Source of the DNA: Halobaculum sp. CBA1158
GTDB taxonomy: Archaea; Halobacteriota; Halobacteria; Halobacteriales; Haloferacaceae
NCBI RefSeq assembly: GCF_021431925.1
Contig: NZ_CP090371.1
Location: 1,736,001 to 1,800,000, forward strand
Length of the DNA stretch: 64,000 nucleotides
Reading direction: 5' to 3'
Made by a program: the position numbers and the translations under genes. The notes beneath the pieces were generated by a model. It ran no database searches, was not told the origin of the DNA, and saw nothing but the letters and a program-made list of their open reading frames with translations. This document shows positions 52,593 through 61,290 of the stretch, piece by piece. Position 1 is the stretch's first letter. Every line of letters begins with the position of its first letter.

Positions 52593-52715
52593 ATCGCCGC
52601 TGGAGTAAGTCGACGGCGGCCCGCGGCGAGCGCGCGACAGATCGAACCGCACCCCGGCCCGACCAGACCCGGCCCGGCCGGGCCCGTCGATCGGATCGGT
52701 CGGTGGACCAGGGAG

Positions 52716-54599
52716 TCAGTCGTGCGGGTGGAACCGATCGACTGCCTCTTCGACGGCGTCGGAGTCGCCGAGGAAGGTGACCCGGTCTCCGTACTCGATG
52801 ACCTCGTCGGCCTCCGGGACGTGTGCGTCGTCGCCGCGGCCGATCTCCGCGATGAGACAGCCGCCCGGGATCTCGTCGTTCAGTTCCCTGATCGACTTGC
52901 CGGCGACGTGTCGGGCCGTCACTCGCACCTCCAAAATGTCGTGGTTGTCCCCGAGGTCGGTCATCCACCGTGACAGCGACGGTCGCTCGATCTGGTTGTC
53001 GAGGGCGTACGCCGCCGCCCGCGAGTCGTCGACCGCGTCGACTCCGAGCGCCTCGAACTTGTCGACGTTCTCCGGCACGTTGACCCGCGCGTACACGTCG
53101 TCGACGTCGAACTTCGTCATGACCGTCTGACAGACGAGGAGGTTGATGTCGTCGTCCGAGGTCGCCGCGACGACGGCCTTCGCGTCGTCGATCCCGGCCC
53201 TGCGGAGCGCCTCCGTCTCGGTCCCGTCGCCGGCGACGACCCTGAACCCCGCCTCGCGCGCTCGCTCACACTGTTCGTCGTCCACGTCGACGATGACGAC
53301 GAACTCGTCCCTGTTCTCCAGTTGCTCGGCGAGCGACCGGCCGACCCGACCGCCGCCGACGATTATCGTGCGCATTGGTGTGACTCCGAGTGCGTCGCCG
53401 ATCTGTCGCGCGAACCCCGCTTCGATCGCGTCCGTGGCGAAGATGACCACGAACACGGCACCGAGCAGCGTTCCGGCCCCCGCGGTGTCGCCGGCGGCCG
53501 CCAGTTCGATCGCGAACAGCGTCGCCACGCTCGCGGGGATGATCCCCCGCGGCCCGACCGCGGACAGGAACAGCCGTTCCGAGCGGGTGAACTGTTCGAT
53601 GCCCGCGGTCGACACGAGCGCGACGAGCGGCCGAATGACCAGCATGACGACGGCGACGAGCGCCACGCCGGCGAGTCCGAGGTTCAACACGGCGTCCACG
53701 TCGACCAGCGCCGCGAGCGAGACGAACACGAACCCGAGCAGCAGGAGCGTCACGTCCCCGGTGAACTCCGTTATCGTCTCGCGGTGCGGAATGTCGAGGT
53801 TGCTGAGGACGAGACCGGCGGTCGCGGCCGCTGCGACGCCCGCCTCCGCGGAGACCGTGTCCGCGACGCCGTAGGAGCCGACCGCGGCCAACAGCACGAC
53901 GAACCTCGCCGACCGCGGCGTCCCCCCCGGGAGTCGATCGTCGTGCAGCAGGTAGGAGGCGATCCCGGCCGCGGCGACCCCGGCCGCGATCCCCACGCCG
54001 AGTCGCTCGGCGAACGCCACCACCGTGTTCGGTCCGAACTCCTCGAGCAACAGCACCTCCTCGAAGATGACGACTGCCAGGATCGCTGCCGTCACGTCGT
54101 TGACGATGCCCTCGGTCTCCAGCGCCGCGGAGACGTGCTCGCGGAGGTACACGACGTTGACGATGGGGGTGATGACGGTCGGGCCGGTCGCGATCAGGAG
54201 CGCCCCGACGAGGAACGAGAGGTCCCACGCCGCTCCAGTCAACACGCGGACCGCGACCGCGGTCCCGACGAGGGTCATCGCCGCGCCGACCGTCACCAGC
54301 CGCAGGGAGGCGGTCTCCGCCTCGCGGATCCGCTCGAGTCGCAGGGCGAACGCCCCGTCGAACACGATGACGGCGACGCTGATCCCGACGACCGTCGTGA
54401 GCCCGTCGCCGAACGTCTCGAGACTGACCAGTCCGATCCCGACCTCCCCGAGCAGCAGACCGCCGACGAGATAAAAGACGACGCTCGGTACCCGAAACCG
54501 CCCGGACAGCGCCTGACCGGCGATGCCGACCGCGAGGATGGCGACCGCCGTCAACAGCAGGCTCTCGGCCACGCTGTCCCCCACCGACGATAGCACCAT
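52716..54599 (-). CDS. Cation:proton antiporter with TrkA regulatory domain
   Basis: A 627-residue transporter with about 12 membrane helices (residues about 10-400) of the CPA1 NhaP type, exchanging Na+ or K+ for H+. ALLIATGPTVITPIVNVVYL and VFDGAFALRLER fit the conserved ion-binding helices. The cytosolic part starts MRTIIVGGGRVGRSLAEQL near 408, a Rossmann TrkA-N (RCK) domain binding NAD or c-di-nucleotides, followed by a TrkA-C domain with LEVRVTARHVAGKSIRELND. Such fusions couple exchange to cytosolic signals. Its start is only 11 bp from the frame of the divergent Dna2 gene. Confidence 0.9.
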   Translation of the reverse strand: MVLSSVGDSVAESLLLTAVAILAVGIAGQALSGRFRVPSVVFYLVGGLLLGEVGIGLVSLETFGDGLTTVVGISVAVIVFDGAFALRLERIREAETASLRLVTVGAAMTLVGTAVAVRVLTGAAWDLSFLVGALLIATGPTVITPIVNVVYLREHVSAALETEGIVNDVTAAILAVVIFEEVLLLEEFGPNTVVAFAERLGVGIAAGVAAAGIASYLLHDDRLPGGTPRSARFVVLLAAVGSYGVADTVSAEAGVAAAATAGLVLSNLDIPHRETITEFTGDVTLLLLGFVFVSLAALVDVDAVLNLGLAGVALVAVVMLVIRPLVALVSTAGIEQFTRSERLFLSAVGPRGIIPASVATLFAIELAAAGDTAGAGTLLGAVFVVIFATDAIEAGFARQIGDALGVTPMRTIIVGGGRVGRSLAEQLENRDEFVVIVDVDDEQCERAREAGFRVVAGDGTETEALRRAGIDDAKAVVAATSDDDINLLVCQTVMTKFDVDDVYARVNVPENVDKFEALGVDAVDDSRAAAYALDNQIERPSLSRWMTDLGDNHDILEVRVTARHVAGKSIRELNDEIPGGCLIAEIGRGDDAHVPEADEVIEYGDRVTFLGDSDAVEEAVDRFHPHD

Positions 54600-54775
54600 A
54601 ACTGTCGACCGTGGCGGCGTCTCGAGGGGGTACCGCCTCCCCCGATTTCCAGGCCCTCTTGGGAGAGATCTGTCGCCGGTACGACGGGCATCGGTTCAGG
54701 CCGGGCGCACCGCCGGCGGACGCGAGACACCCGGTGACCGACACCGTTTTTCCCGAGCGCCCGTCCCCTCCGGTA

Positions 54776-57586
54776 GTGAACGTCCGCGGTTCCATCCTGG
54801 AGGTCGGCGAGGTTCGACAGGTGAGCACCCGCTACGGCGAGCGCGACCTCGCGGAGTTGACCGTCCGACCGGACGGCGGGGCCAGCGAGGGCGAGGGAAC
54901 CGAGCCGGTCACGGTCACCCTCTGGGGGAAGTGGACCCGCACGGCCGAGCACGCCGAGCCGGGGATGGAACTGCTCGTCACCGACGCCGAGCGCGACGAC
55001 TACGGCGACCGCGAGGGGTACACGACAGCCTCGGAGTCGTACGTCGTGCTCGAACCGGACTTCCTCGTCGACGTGACCGACGTGCGTTCGTGGGTGCAGT
55101 GCCCGCGGATGTACTACCTGAACAAGCTCTCGGGGATCCCGCTGAACTACCCCGTGGTCAAGGGGACCGTGGTCCACGAGGTGTTCGGCGACCTCCTCCG
55201 CGGCGTCGACCTGGAGGAGTCGATCGAGGACCGTGTCGCGGAGGCCGGCCTCGAACTCGGACTGCTCGGGCGGGAGCGCGAGGAAGTCGCCGACGAGGTG
55301 CGCCGGAACGCGGCTGCGATCGAGGGGTGGCTCAGCCAGGGTCGCCTCGCCGCGGGCGACGACGGCGACGCCGACCGCGACGATGACGGCGACCGCGACG
55401 GCGACAGCGACGATATCGGCGACGGCAACGGCGACGCGTCGGCCTCCGAGTGGGACGGCGGGCCCGACGACTCGGAGTGGCGCTCGGAGTACACGCTCAT
55501 CTCGCCCACGTTCGGCATCAAGGGCCGCGCGGACGCCCTCCGCCGGGGGCAGCCGGTCGAACTCAAGACGGGGAAGAACACGAACCGCGAGCCGCGCTTC
55601 CAGGACAAGATCCAGGCGGCCTGCTACGCGCTCCTCCTGCGCGAGCGCGGCGTCGACGCCGACACCGGCACGCTGCTGTACACGAAGAACACGGCGGTCG
55701 ACCGCGGCGAGGAGTCGGGCGACCTCTCGCCGGCCAAGGAGTTCTCCGTCGGAAAGGGGCTGCTCGATTTCGTCGTCCGCCAGCGAAACGAGATCGCGGC
55801 GACGGAGTTCGACATGACCGTCCCGACGGGGTACGAGGCCGACGCGAAATGCGAGTACTGTTTCGAGCAGGACACCTGCATGGTCGTCTCCGGACGCCTC
55901 GATCAGGAGTCGAAGGCCGGCCAGATCGGCAGCGCCCTCCCGGAGGAGGAGCGCGAGTACTTCGACGCCACCTACCGCGCGCTGGAGGAGGAGCGCCGCG
56001 AGACCCACGCCGAGTACCGGAAGCTCTGGGAGCAGACCGCCGAGGAGCGCGCGGACGACGACCGCGCGCTGATCGACCTGACGCTCGTCTCACAGGAGCC
56101 GCTGGGCGACGGTCGCTGGCGGCTGACCGCCCGCAAGGAGTCGGACGCGGTCTCGAAGCTCCGCGAGGGCGACGTGGCGCTCGCCTCCGACGGGGACCCG
56201 GCGTCGGGCCACTCCGAGTTGGGCCGGATCCAGAAACTGGGCGACGAGGTCGTCGTCGAGACGGACGAGCCGGTCGAACTCCGCCGGCTCGACGTCTACC
56301 CCTCGGAGCTGTCGGTGTCGCGGATGCACACCGCCGTCCACGACTTCGTGCTGAAGGGCGACCCCGACCGCAAGGACGTGCTGTTCGGACGGCGCGAGCC
56401 CGCCTTCCGCGACCCGGGCGAAGGCGGAAGCAGCGACGGGGACGGGGGCAAGGAGCCGTTCATCGACAACAACGACGCGCAGAACGCCGCCGTCGAACGC
56501 GCGGTCGCCGCCGAGGACTTCGCGCTCGTCCACGGGCCGCCCGGCACGGGGAAGACGTACACCATCGCCCGGATCGTCCGCGCGCTCGTCGAGCGAGGCG
56601 ACCGCGTGCTGCTGTCGGCGTTCACGAACCGCGCGGTAGACAACGCCCTCGAGGCGCTCCAGGAACAGGGCTTCGACGACGCCCTCCGCGTCGGCACGGA
56701 GACGGGCGTTCGCGGCGACATGCAGGACAGCCGCCTGGTCACCCGCGGCGAGCCGAACGACCGCGCGGCGACGCTGAACTCAGCGCCGGTCGTCGCCGCC
56801 ACCACCTCCTCGTGCGGCTCGCGGACGATGCGCGAGCAGGAGTTCGACGTGGCGCTCGTCGACGAGGCGTCACAGCTCACGGAGCCTGGGACCCTCGCCG
56901 CGATCAACCGCGCCGACCGGTTCGTGCTCGTCGGCGACCACGAACAGCTCCCGCCGGTGGTGCGCGCCGAGAACCGCCTCCGGGAGTCGCTGTTCCAGCG
57001 GCTCATCGAGGATCACCCCGACGCGGGCGTGATGCTCGACCGGCAGTACCGCATGAGCCAGCGCATCCAGGCGTTCTCCTCGCGGGAGTTCTACGACGGG
57101 AAGCTCCGACCCGCCACGCCGGCGGTCGCCGGCCAGACGCTCGCGGACCTCGGCGTCGACGCGGCGGATCTCCCGTCGGAACTGCGCGACGCCGTCTCGT
57201 TCGTCGACCCCGACGGCACCCGCGAGGGCAACGCGAACCCGACGGAGGCCGAGCGCGTCGCGGCGATCGTCGAGGCGTACGTCGCCGCCGGCGTCGACCC
57301 CGACGACATCGGCGTCATCGCGCCGTTCCGCGCGCAGGTGGCGGAGATCGGCCGCCGGACCGACGCGACCGTCGACACGGTCGACCGCTTCCAGGGGTCG
57401 AGCGAGGAGGTGATCGTCGTCTCGTTCGTCGCCACCGGCGACCTCGACGGCCCGATATTCGAGGACCACCGCCGCGTCAACGTCGCGCTCACCCGGGCGA
57501 AGAAGGCGTTGTGTCTCGTCGGCGACGCCGAGGCGCTCGGCTCCGAGCCGTTCTACGCTCGGATGCTCGAGTGGGCGCGGCGGTGA
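54776..57586 (+). CDS. dna2: Dna2-like helicase/nuclease
   Basis: From GTG 54776 the protein has 936 residues. An OB-like N-terminal part (VRGSILEVGEVRQVSTRYGERDLAEL) precedes a RecB-like nuclease with Cys ligands: VQCPRMYY near 109 and CEYCFEQDTC near 358-367, as in Dna2 iron-sulfur nucleases; VELKTGKN holds the catalytic lysine. The superfamily 1B helicase has GPPGTGKT near 587-594, DEASQ, and a C-terminal RVNVALTRAKKALCLVG. An acidic spacer (DGDADRDDDGDRDGD) splits the nuclease. An in-frame GTG at 54611 would add 55 residues, but that start is almost on top of the divergent antiporter gene; the promoter-like CCGTTTTTCCC (54744-54754) supports 54776. It acts in flap processing and recombination. 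Confidence 0.92.
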   Translation: MNVRGSILEVGEVRQVSTRYGERDLAELTVRPDGGASEGEGTEPVTVTLWGKWTRTAEHAEPGMELLVTDAERDDYGDREGYTTASESYVVLEPDFLVDVTDVRSWVQCPRMYYLNKLSGIPLNYPVVKGTVVHEVFGDLLRGVDLEESIEDRVAEAGLELGLLGREREEVADEVRRNAAAIEGWLSQGRLAAGDDGDADRDDDGDRDGDSDDIGDGNGDASASEWDGGPDDSEWRSEYTLISPTFGIKGRADALRRGQPVELKTGKNTNREPRFQDKIQAACYALLLRERGVDADTGTLLYTKNTAVDRGEESGDLSPAKEFSVGKGLLDFVVRQRNEIAATEFDMTVPTGYEADAKCEYCFEQDTCMVVSGRLDQESKAGQIGSALPEEEREYFDATYRALEEERRETHAEYRKLWEQTAEERADDDRALIDLTLVSQEPLGDGRWRLTARKESDAVSKLREGDVALASDGDPASGHSELGRIQKLGDEVVVETDEPVELRRLDVYPSELSVSRMHTAVHDFVLKGDPDRKDVLFGRREPAFRDPGEGGSSDGDGGKEPFIDNNDAQNAAVERAVAAEDFALVHGPPGTGKTYTIARIVRALVERGDRVLLSAFTNRAVDNALEALQEQGFDDALRVGTETGVRGDMQDSRLVTRGEPNDRAATLNSAPVVAATTSSCGSRTMREQEFDVALVDEASQLTEPGTLAAINRADRFVLVGDHEQLPPVVRAENRLRESLFQRLIEDHPDAGVMLDRQYRMSQRIQAFSSREFYDGKLRPATPAVAGQTLADLGVDAADLPSELRDAVSFVDPDGTREGNANPTEAERVAAIVEAYVAAGVDPDDIGVIAPFRAQVAEIGRRTDATVDTVDRFQGSSEEVIVVSFVATGDLDGPIFEDHRRVNVALTRAKKALCLVGDAEALGSEPFYARMLEWARR

Positions 57587-57650
57587 GACGACTCGGCGGA
57601 ACGAACGCCGAAGCGGGAGCGCTTTGGTCCTCGGGCGTCCGATCGATCGC

Positions 57651-58874
57651 GTGACTTCCGATACGTACGACCTCCCGCTGGGCGAGGGGACCGTCACCGC
57701 GTCGCTGTCGGGGTGTTCAGTCGACGTGGCGGTGCCGCCCGGCGGCGACCCGGTCGACCCTCACAGCGCCGCAGCGGCGGCGCTCGACGACCCGCACGGC
57801 CCCCCGCTGTCGGCGGTCGTCGATCCCGGCGACGAGGTCTGTCTCGTCGTGACGGACGTGACCCGCGCGACGCCCGACGAGGCGCTCGTCGGGGCGATGC
57901 TCGACCGACTCCCCGTCGGCCGTTCGGCCGTGACGATCGTGCTCGGCCTCGGACTGCACCGGCCGATGACTGACGCCGAGATCGCCGACGGCCTGGGGGA
58001 GTACGCCGACCTGGCGGTGAACCACGACCCCGACGCCGCCGTCGAGGTCGGGCGCGTCGACGGCGTTCCCGTCGAGGTGCACCCCGCGGTCGCCGACGCC
58101 GACGCCGTGCTCGCTACCGGCATGGTCGAGCCCCACCAGTACGCGGGCTTCTCCGGCGGCGCGAAGACCGTCGTCGTCGGGGCCGGCGGCGCGCCGCTCA
58201 TCAGGCACACCCACGGGCCGGAACTGCTCGGTCAACCGGGGACGCGGCTCGGTCGCGTCGAGGACAACCCCTTCCGGTCGTTCCTCGACCGCGCCGGCGA
58301 CCTCGCGGGACCGGACTTCTGCGTCAACGTCACCCACGGTCCGGCCGGGATCCTGGCCGCGGCCGCGGGGGCCCCGCGAGCCGTCGTGCGCGACTTGGCC
58401 GACGCGGCCCGCGAGGCGCTTTCGGTCCGCGTCGACGGGACGTACGACGCCGTGATCGCGGGCGTCGGCGCGCCGAAGGACGCGAACCTCTATCAGACGA
58501 GTCGGGCGGCGACGTACCTGGCGCTGGGGGCACACAACCCCGTCACCGAGGGCGGTCGGATCGTGATCCCCGCGTCGCTCCCCGAGGGCGCGGGCGAGGG
58601 GACCGGCGAGCGACGCTTCCGCCGCCGCCTCGCCGACGCCGCGTCCGCCGACGGCCTCTACCGGGAGATGCGCGAGGGGTACGAGCCCGGGGCACAGCGG
58701 GCGTTCGTGCTCGCGCGGGTGCTGCGCGACCACGAGGTGTGGGTGACCGACAGCGAACACCCCGACCTGGTGGACTCCTGTCTCATGCACGCGGCCGACA
58801 CCGTCGACGACGCCGTCGAGCCGGGGAGTCGCGTGCTCGTCGTCCCGGACGCCCTGAACACGCTCGTCGTCTGA
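57651..58874 (+). CDS. Lactate racemase-like protein (DUF2088/LarA family)
   Basis: A 407-residue protein related to LarA, the nickel-pincer lactate racemase. VCLVVTDVTRATPDEAL and VLGLGLHRPMTDAEI (with the conserved His) correspond to the N-terminal domain, and ATGMVEPHQYAGFSGGAKTVVVG to the conserved P-H-x-x-A-G-x-S-G-G-x-K motif around 155-178. The C-terminal domain has the usual IVIPASLPEG. Cofactor-making genes (larB, C, E) are not nearby. The start is GTG at 57651, which lies about 27 nt after CGCTTTGG (57619-57626). Activity on lactate is not proven. Confidence 0.85.
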   Translation: MTSDTYDLPLGEGTVTASLSGCSVDVAVPPGGDPVDPHSAAAAALDDPHGPPLSAVVDPGDEVCLVVTDVTRATPDEALVGAMLDRLPVGRSAVTIVLGLGLHRPMTDAEIADGLGEYADLAVNHDPDAAVEVGRVDGVPVEVHPAVADADAVLATGMVEPHQYAGFSGGAKTVVVGAGGAPLIRHTHGPELLGQPGTRLGRVEDNPFRSFLDRAGDLAGPDFCVNVTHGPAGILAAAAGAPRAVVRDLADAAREALSVRVDGTYDAVIAGVGAPKDANLYQTSRAATYLALGAHNPVTEGGRIVIPASLPEGAGEGTGERRFRRRLADAASADGLYREMREGYEPGAQRAFVLARVLRDHEVWVTDSEHPDLVDSCLMHAADTVDDAVEPGSRVLVVPDALNTLVV

Positions 58875-58950
58875 TCCGGCTGGCGGAACGCTCCCGGAAG
58901 CCGGCCGACGCGACCCGCGGCGACGGCCCGGGCGGCGACGCCCGTCGCCG

Positions 58951-60795
58951 TCACTCCTCGGTCTTCGACCCGCCGGCCGGGCCGCGGCCGTCTCTCTCCC
59001 CGGGATCGACCTCGCTCTGACCGGGGCGGTCGCCCTCGGCGAAACGTTCGGTGTCGCCGTCGCCGTCGCCGCCGTCGCCGCCGCCGTCGCCGTCGTCGCT
59101 CTCGCGGTCGTCCCGCAGCCGGCGTCGTTCCGCGAGATCCGCCTGCAGGCGGTCGAGCAGTTCGTCGCGCAGGTCGCCGGCGGCGTCGGCGTCCGCGTCG
59201 TGCGCGACGGCGTCGCCCCCGAGCACGCCCGAGGAGGAGGCGGTGTCGGCGACGACGGACGCGAGGTCGCGGCGGCGCTGGAAGGGGCTCCGGGAGACGA
59301 ACACCGTCTGGAGCCGGAAGTACGGCACCAGCCGCGTGTGTCGCCGGATCGTCCCCGTCCGCGCGACGAAGCCGTCGTCGACCGTCGCGTGCCCGCGATT
59401 GGCCCACGTGAGATGCCCCGCGAGCGGCGCGAGCGCGACGCCCGCGAACGCGAGCGCCACGAGCGGGTCCGGGAGTGCGTACGCGAGGCGGTCGACGCCG
59501 AAGACGACGCCGGCGACCGCCAGCGCCGCGAACACGTACCGCACGACGTAGCGGTTGCGCGCGCGACCCGGCGGGCGCTCCACGGCGTCGGTCCCGAAGG
59601 CGTCCGCCCGCGGGGCCTCGCTCCCGGACCCGGCGCGGGGACGCCGATCCAGTTCCTCGCGCACGTCGTCCGCGAGCGCGACGACGCGCTCGCGGGTGTC
59701 CAGCGGGACCGCCGTCTCGATACCGCCGTCGTCGCCGTTGCCTCCCGGCGCGTAGCCGGCGGTGTCGACCGCGAGGCTGGCGTACCCGAGCCGGCGCATC
59801 GCGATGTTCTCCGAGACGGTGATCGTCTGCACCTTCGACAGCGGGGCCGTACCGCTGTAGCGACCCAGCAGGCCGCGCTCGTACCGGAGTTCGTCGCCGA
59901 CGCGCTCGAGCCGGAAGCCGTAGTAGCGGACGAAGGTGATCGCCGCGCTCACCACCCAGACGACGAGGAGGAACGCGACGACCGCCAGCGCCGAGAACCA
60001 CAGGAACTCCGCGGTTCCGAGCGAGGGGACGTCGCCCGGACCCACGTCCACCTCGACGACGCCGAGCCTGACGAGCAGTTGCCCGATGTCGAACAGCACG
60101 TCGTCGAAGAGGCTCGCGCCCACGAACGGCGCGATGACCGCGCTGGGGCGGAACGATATCGCACACAGCGTGGCGAAGCGCAGACCCGTGAGCTCGTACA
60201 GCGTCTCGGCGTCCCCGGCGGACGCCGCGGCGGTCGGCGTCGCGCCCGCGCTGGCGACGCCGCCGGCCGGTGCGCCGCCCTCGTCGCCGGCGCGGTCAGT
60301 CGTCGCTCCCGCGGGGTCGGCCTCGCCGCCGAAGTCGCCGCTGTCTCGCGCGCGCCGCCCGCGCTGGCTCAGTTCCTCCCGGAGGCGTCGCGCGTCCTCG
60401 AGCGAGACGGCGTCGAGCGTCGCCTCGGTGGAGCCGCCGCCGGCGGTCTCGACGGCGACGGTCGCGAGCCCGAACGCCCGCTGGAGGACGGACCGCGAGA
60501 GGTCGACGTTCTGGACGCGCCGCAGCGGGATCTCCCGCTCCTGGCGGGCGAGCACGCCCGACCGCACGAGCAGGTGCTCCGGGAGCACCTCGTACTCGAA
60601 GCGGTACCAGCGCGCCAGCGACGCGCCCGCACCGACCAGGAAGGCCGCCGGCACGAGCGCCCCCGCCGCCGCGAGGCCGACCGGGCCGTCGCCCATGCCG
60701 GCGAAGGCCGTGCTCACGAACACGGCAAACAGCGCGAGGCGGCCGCCGGCGAACGCCGCCTGGATCGCCGCCGAGTACGGGTGGAGGCGGACCAT
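58951..60795 (-). CDS. PH-domain membrane protein (YdbT type)
   Basis: A 614-residue protein with several bacterial-type PH (bPH2/DUF304) domains alternating with pairs of membrane helices. Each PH copy has a characteristic strand pair such as YEVLPEHLLVRSGVLARQEREIPLRRVQNVDLSR and GFRLERVGDELRYERGLLGRYSGTAPLSKVQTITVSE, with FVARTGTIRRHTRLVPYFRLQTV as the third. Two acidic low-complexity segments are inserted (around 155-190 and at the C terminus). The start overlaps the preceding smaller gene's stop (TGATG). YdbS-YdbT pairs in bacteria help resistance to membrane-active toxins. Confidence 0.85.
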   Translation of the reverse strand: MVRLHPYSAAIQAAFAGGRLALFAVFVSTAFAGMGDGPVGLAAAGALVPAAFLVGAGASLARWYRFEYEVLPEHLLVRSGVLARQEREIPLRRVQNVDLSRSVLQRAFGLATVAVETAGGGSTEATLDAVSLEDARRLREELSQRGRRARDSGDFGGEADPAGATTDRAGDEGGAPAGGVASAGATPTAAASAGDAETLYELTGLRFATLCAISFRPSAVIAPFVGASLFDDVLFDIGQLLVRLGVVEVDVGPGDVPSLGTAEFLWFSALAVVAFLLVVWVVSAAITFVRYYGFRLERVGDELRYERGLLGRYSGTAPLSKVQTITVSENIAMRRLGYASLAVDTAGYAPGGNGDDGGIETAVPLDTRERVVALADDVREELDRRPRAGSGSEAPRADAFGTDAVERPPGRARNRYVVRYVFAALAVAGVVFGVDRLAYALPDPLVALAFAGVALAPLAGHLTWANRGHATVDDGFVARTGTIRRHTRLVPYFRLQTVFVSRSPFQRRRDLASVVADTASSSGVLGGDAVAHDADADAAGDLRDELLDRLQADLAERRRLRDDRESDDGDGGGDGGDGDGDTERFAEGDRPGQSEVDPGERDGRGPAGGSKTEE

Positions 60796-61253
60796 CAGAC
60801 GGCGTCGAACTCCGACTCGGTGGCCAGGTCGCGGAGCTGCTCGCGGAGCCGGCCCGCCCGGTCCGGCGTCAGTCCGGGGATGGTGATGTCAGCGCCCCGC
60901 GAGCCGGCCGTGTAGACGACGACGGAGGCGAGCCCCAGCGCTCGCTCGACGGGGCCCCGGCGCGTGTCGACGTGCTGGACCCGGACGTACGGGACGGAGG
61001 TGTCGATGCGGGTGAACACGCCGCGCACGAGGTACAGCGAGTCCTCGCGCACCTCGAAGCGCCAGATTCGGTACCGGAAGACGGCGGCGACGACGCCGAG
61101 CACGACGACGACGCCCGCGAGGGCGACCGCGGCCGCCTCCGACACCGGCGCGCCGAACCGGGCGGCCGCGACCCCGACGACCGCGAGCACGGCCGCGGGC
61201 ACCAACGAGCCGACGACCCACGCGAGGCGAACCCGGGGATCGAGTGATTCCAT
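60795..61253 (-). CDS. PH-domain membrane protein (YdbS type)
   Basis: A 152-residue protein: two membrane helices (about 9-55) followed by a single bPH2/DUF304 domain, FRYRIWRFEVREDSLYLVRGVFTRIDTSVPYVRVQHVDTRRGPVERALGLASVVVYTAGS (shown as landmarks; the R-V-Q-H-V-D motif is diagnostic). The ATG at 61253 is chosen because the longer frame from 61361 runs over the tail region of the helicase gene side. Its stop overlaps the start of the longer partner, so the two form a ydbS-ydbT-like operon. Confidence 0.85.
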   Translation of the reverse strand: MESLDPRVRLAWVVGSLVPAAVLAVVGVAAARFGAPVSEAAAVALAGVVVVLGVVAAVFRYRIWRFEVREDSLYLVRGVFTRIDTSVPYVRVQHVDTRRGPVERALGLASVVVYTAGSRGADITIPGLTPDRAGRLREQLRDLATESEFDAV

Positions 61254-61290
61254 ACCCGGCGTTGGGTCGCCGGGTGTAAACCGTATGGGG

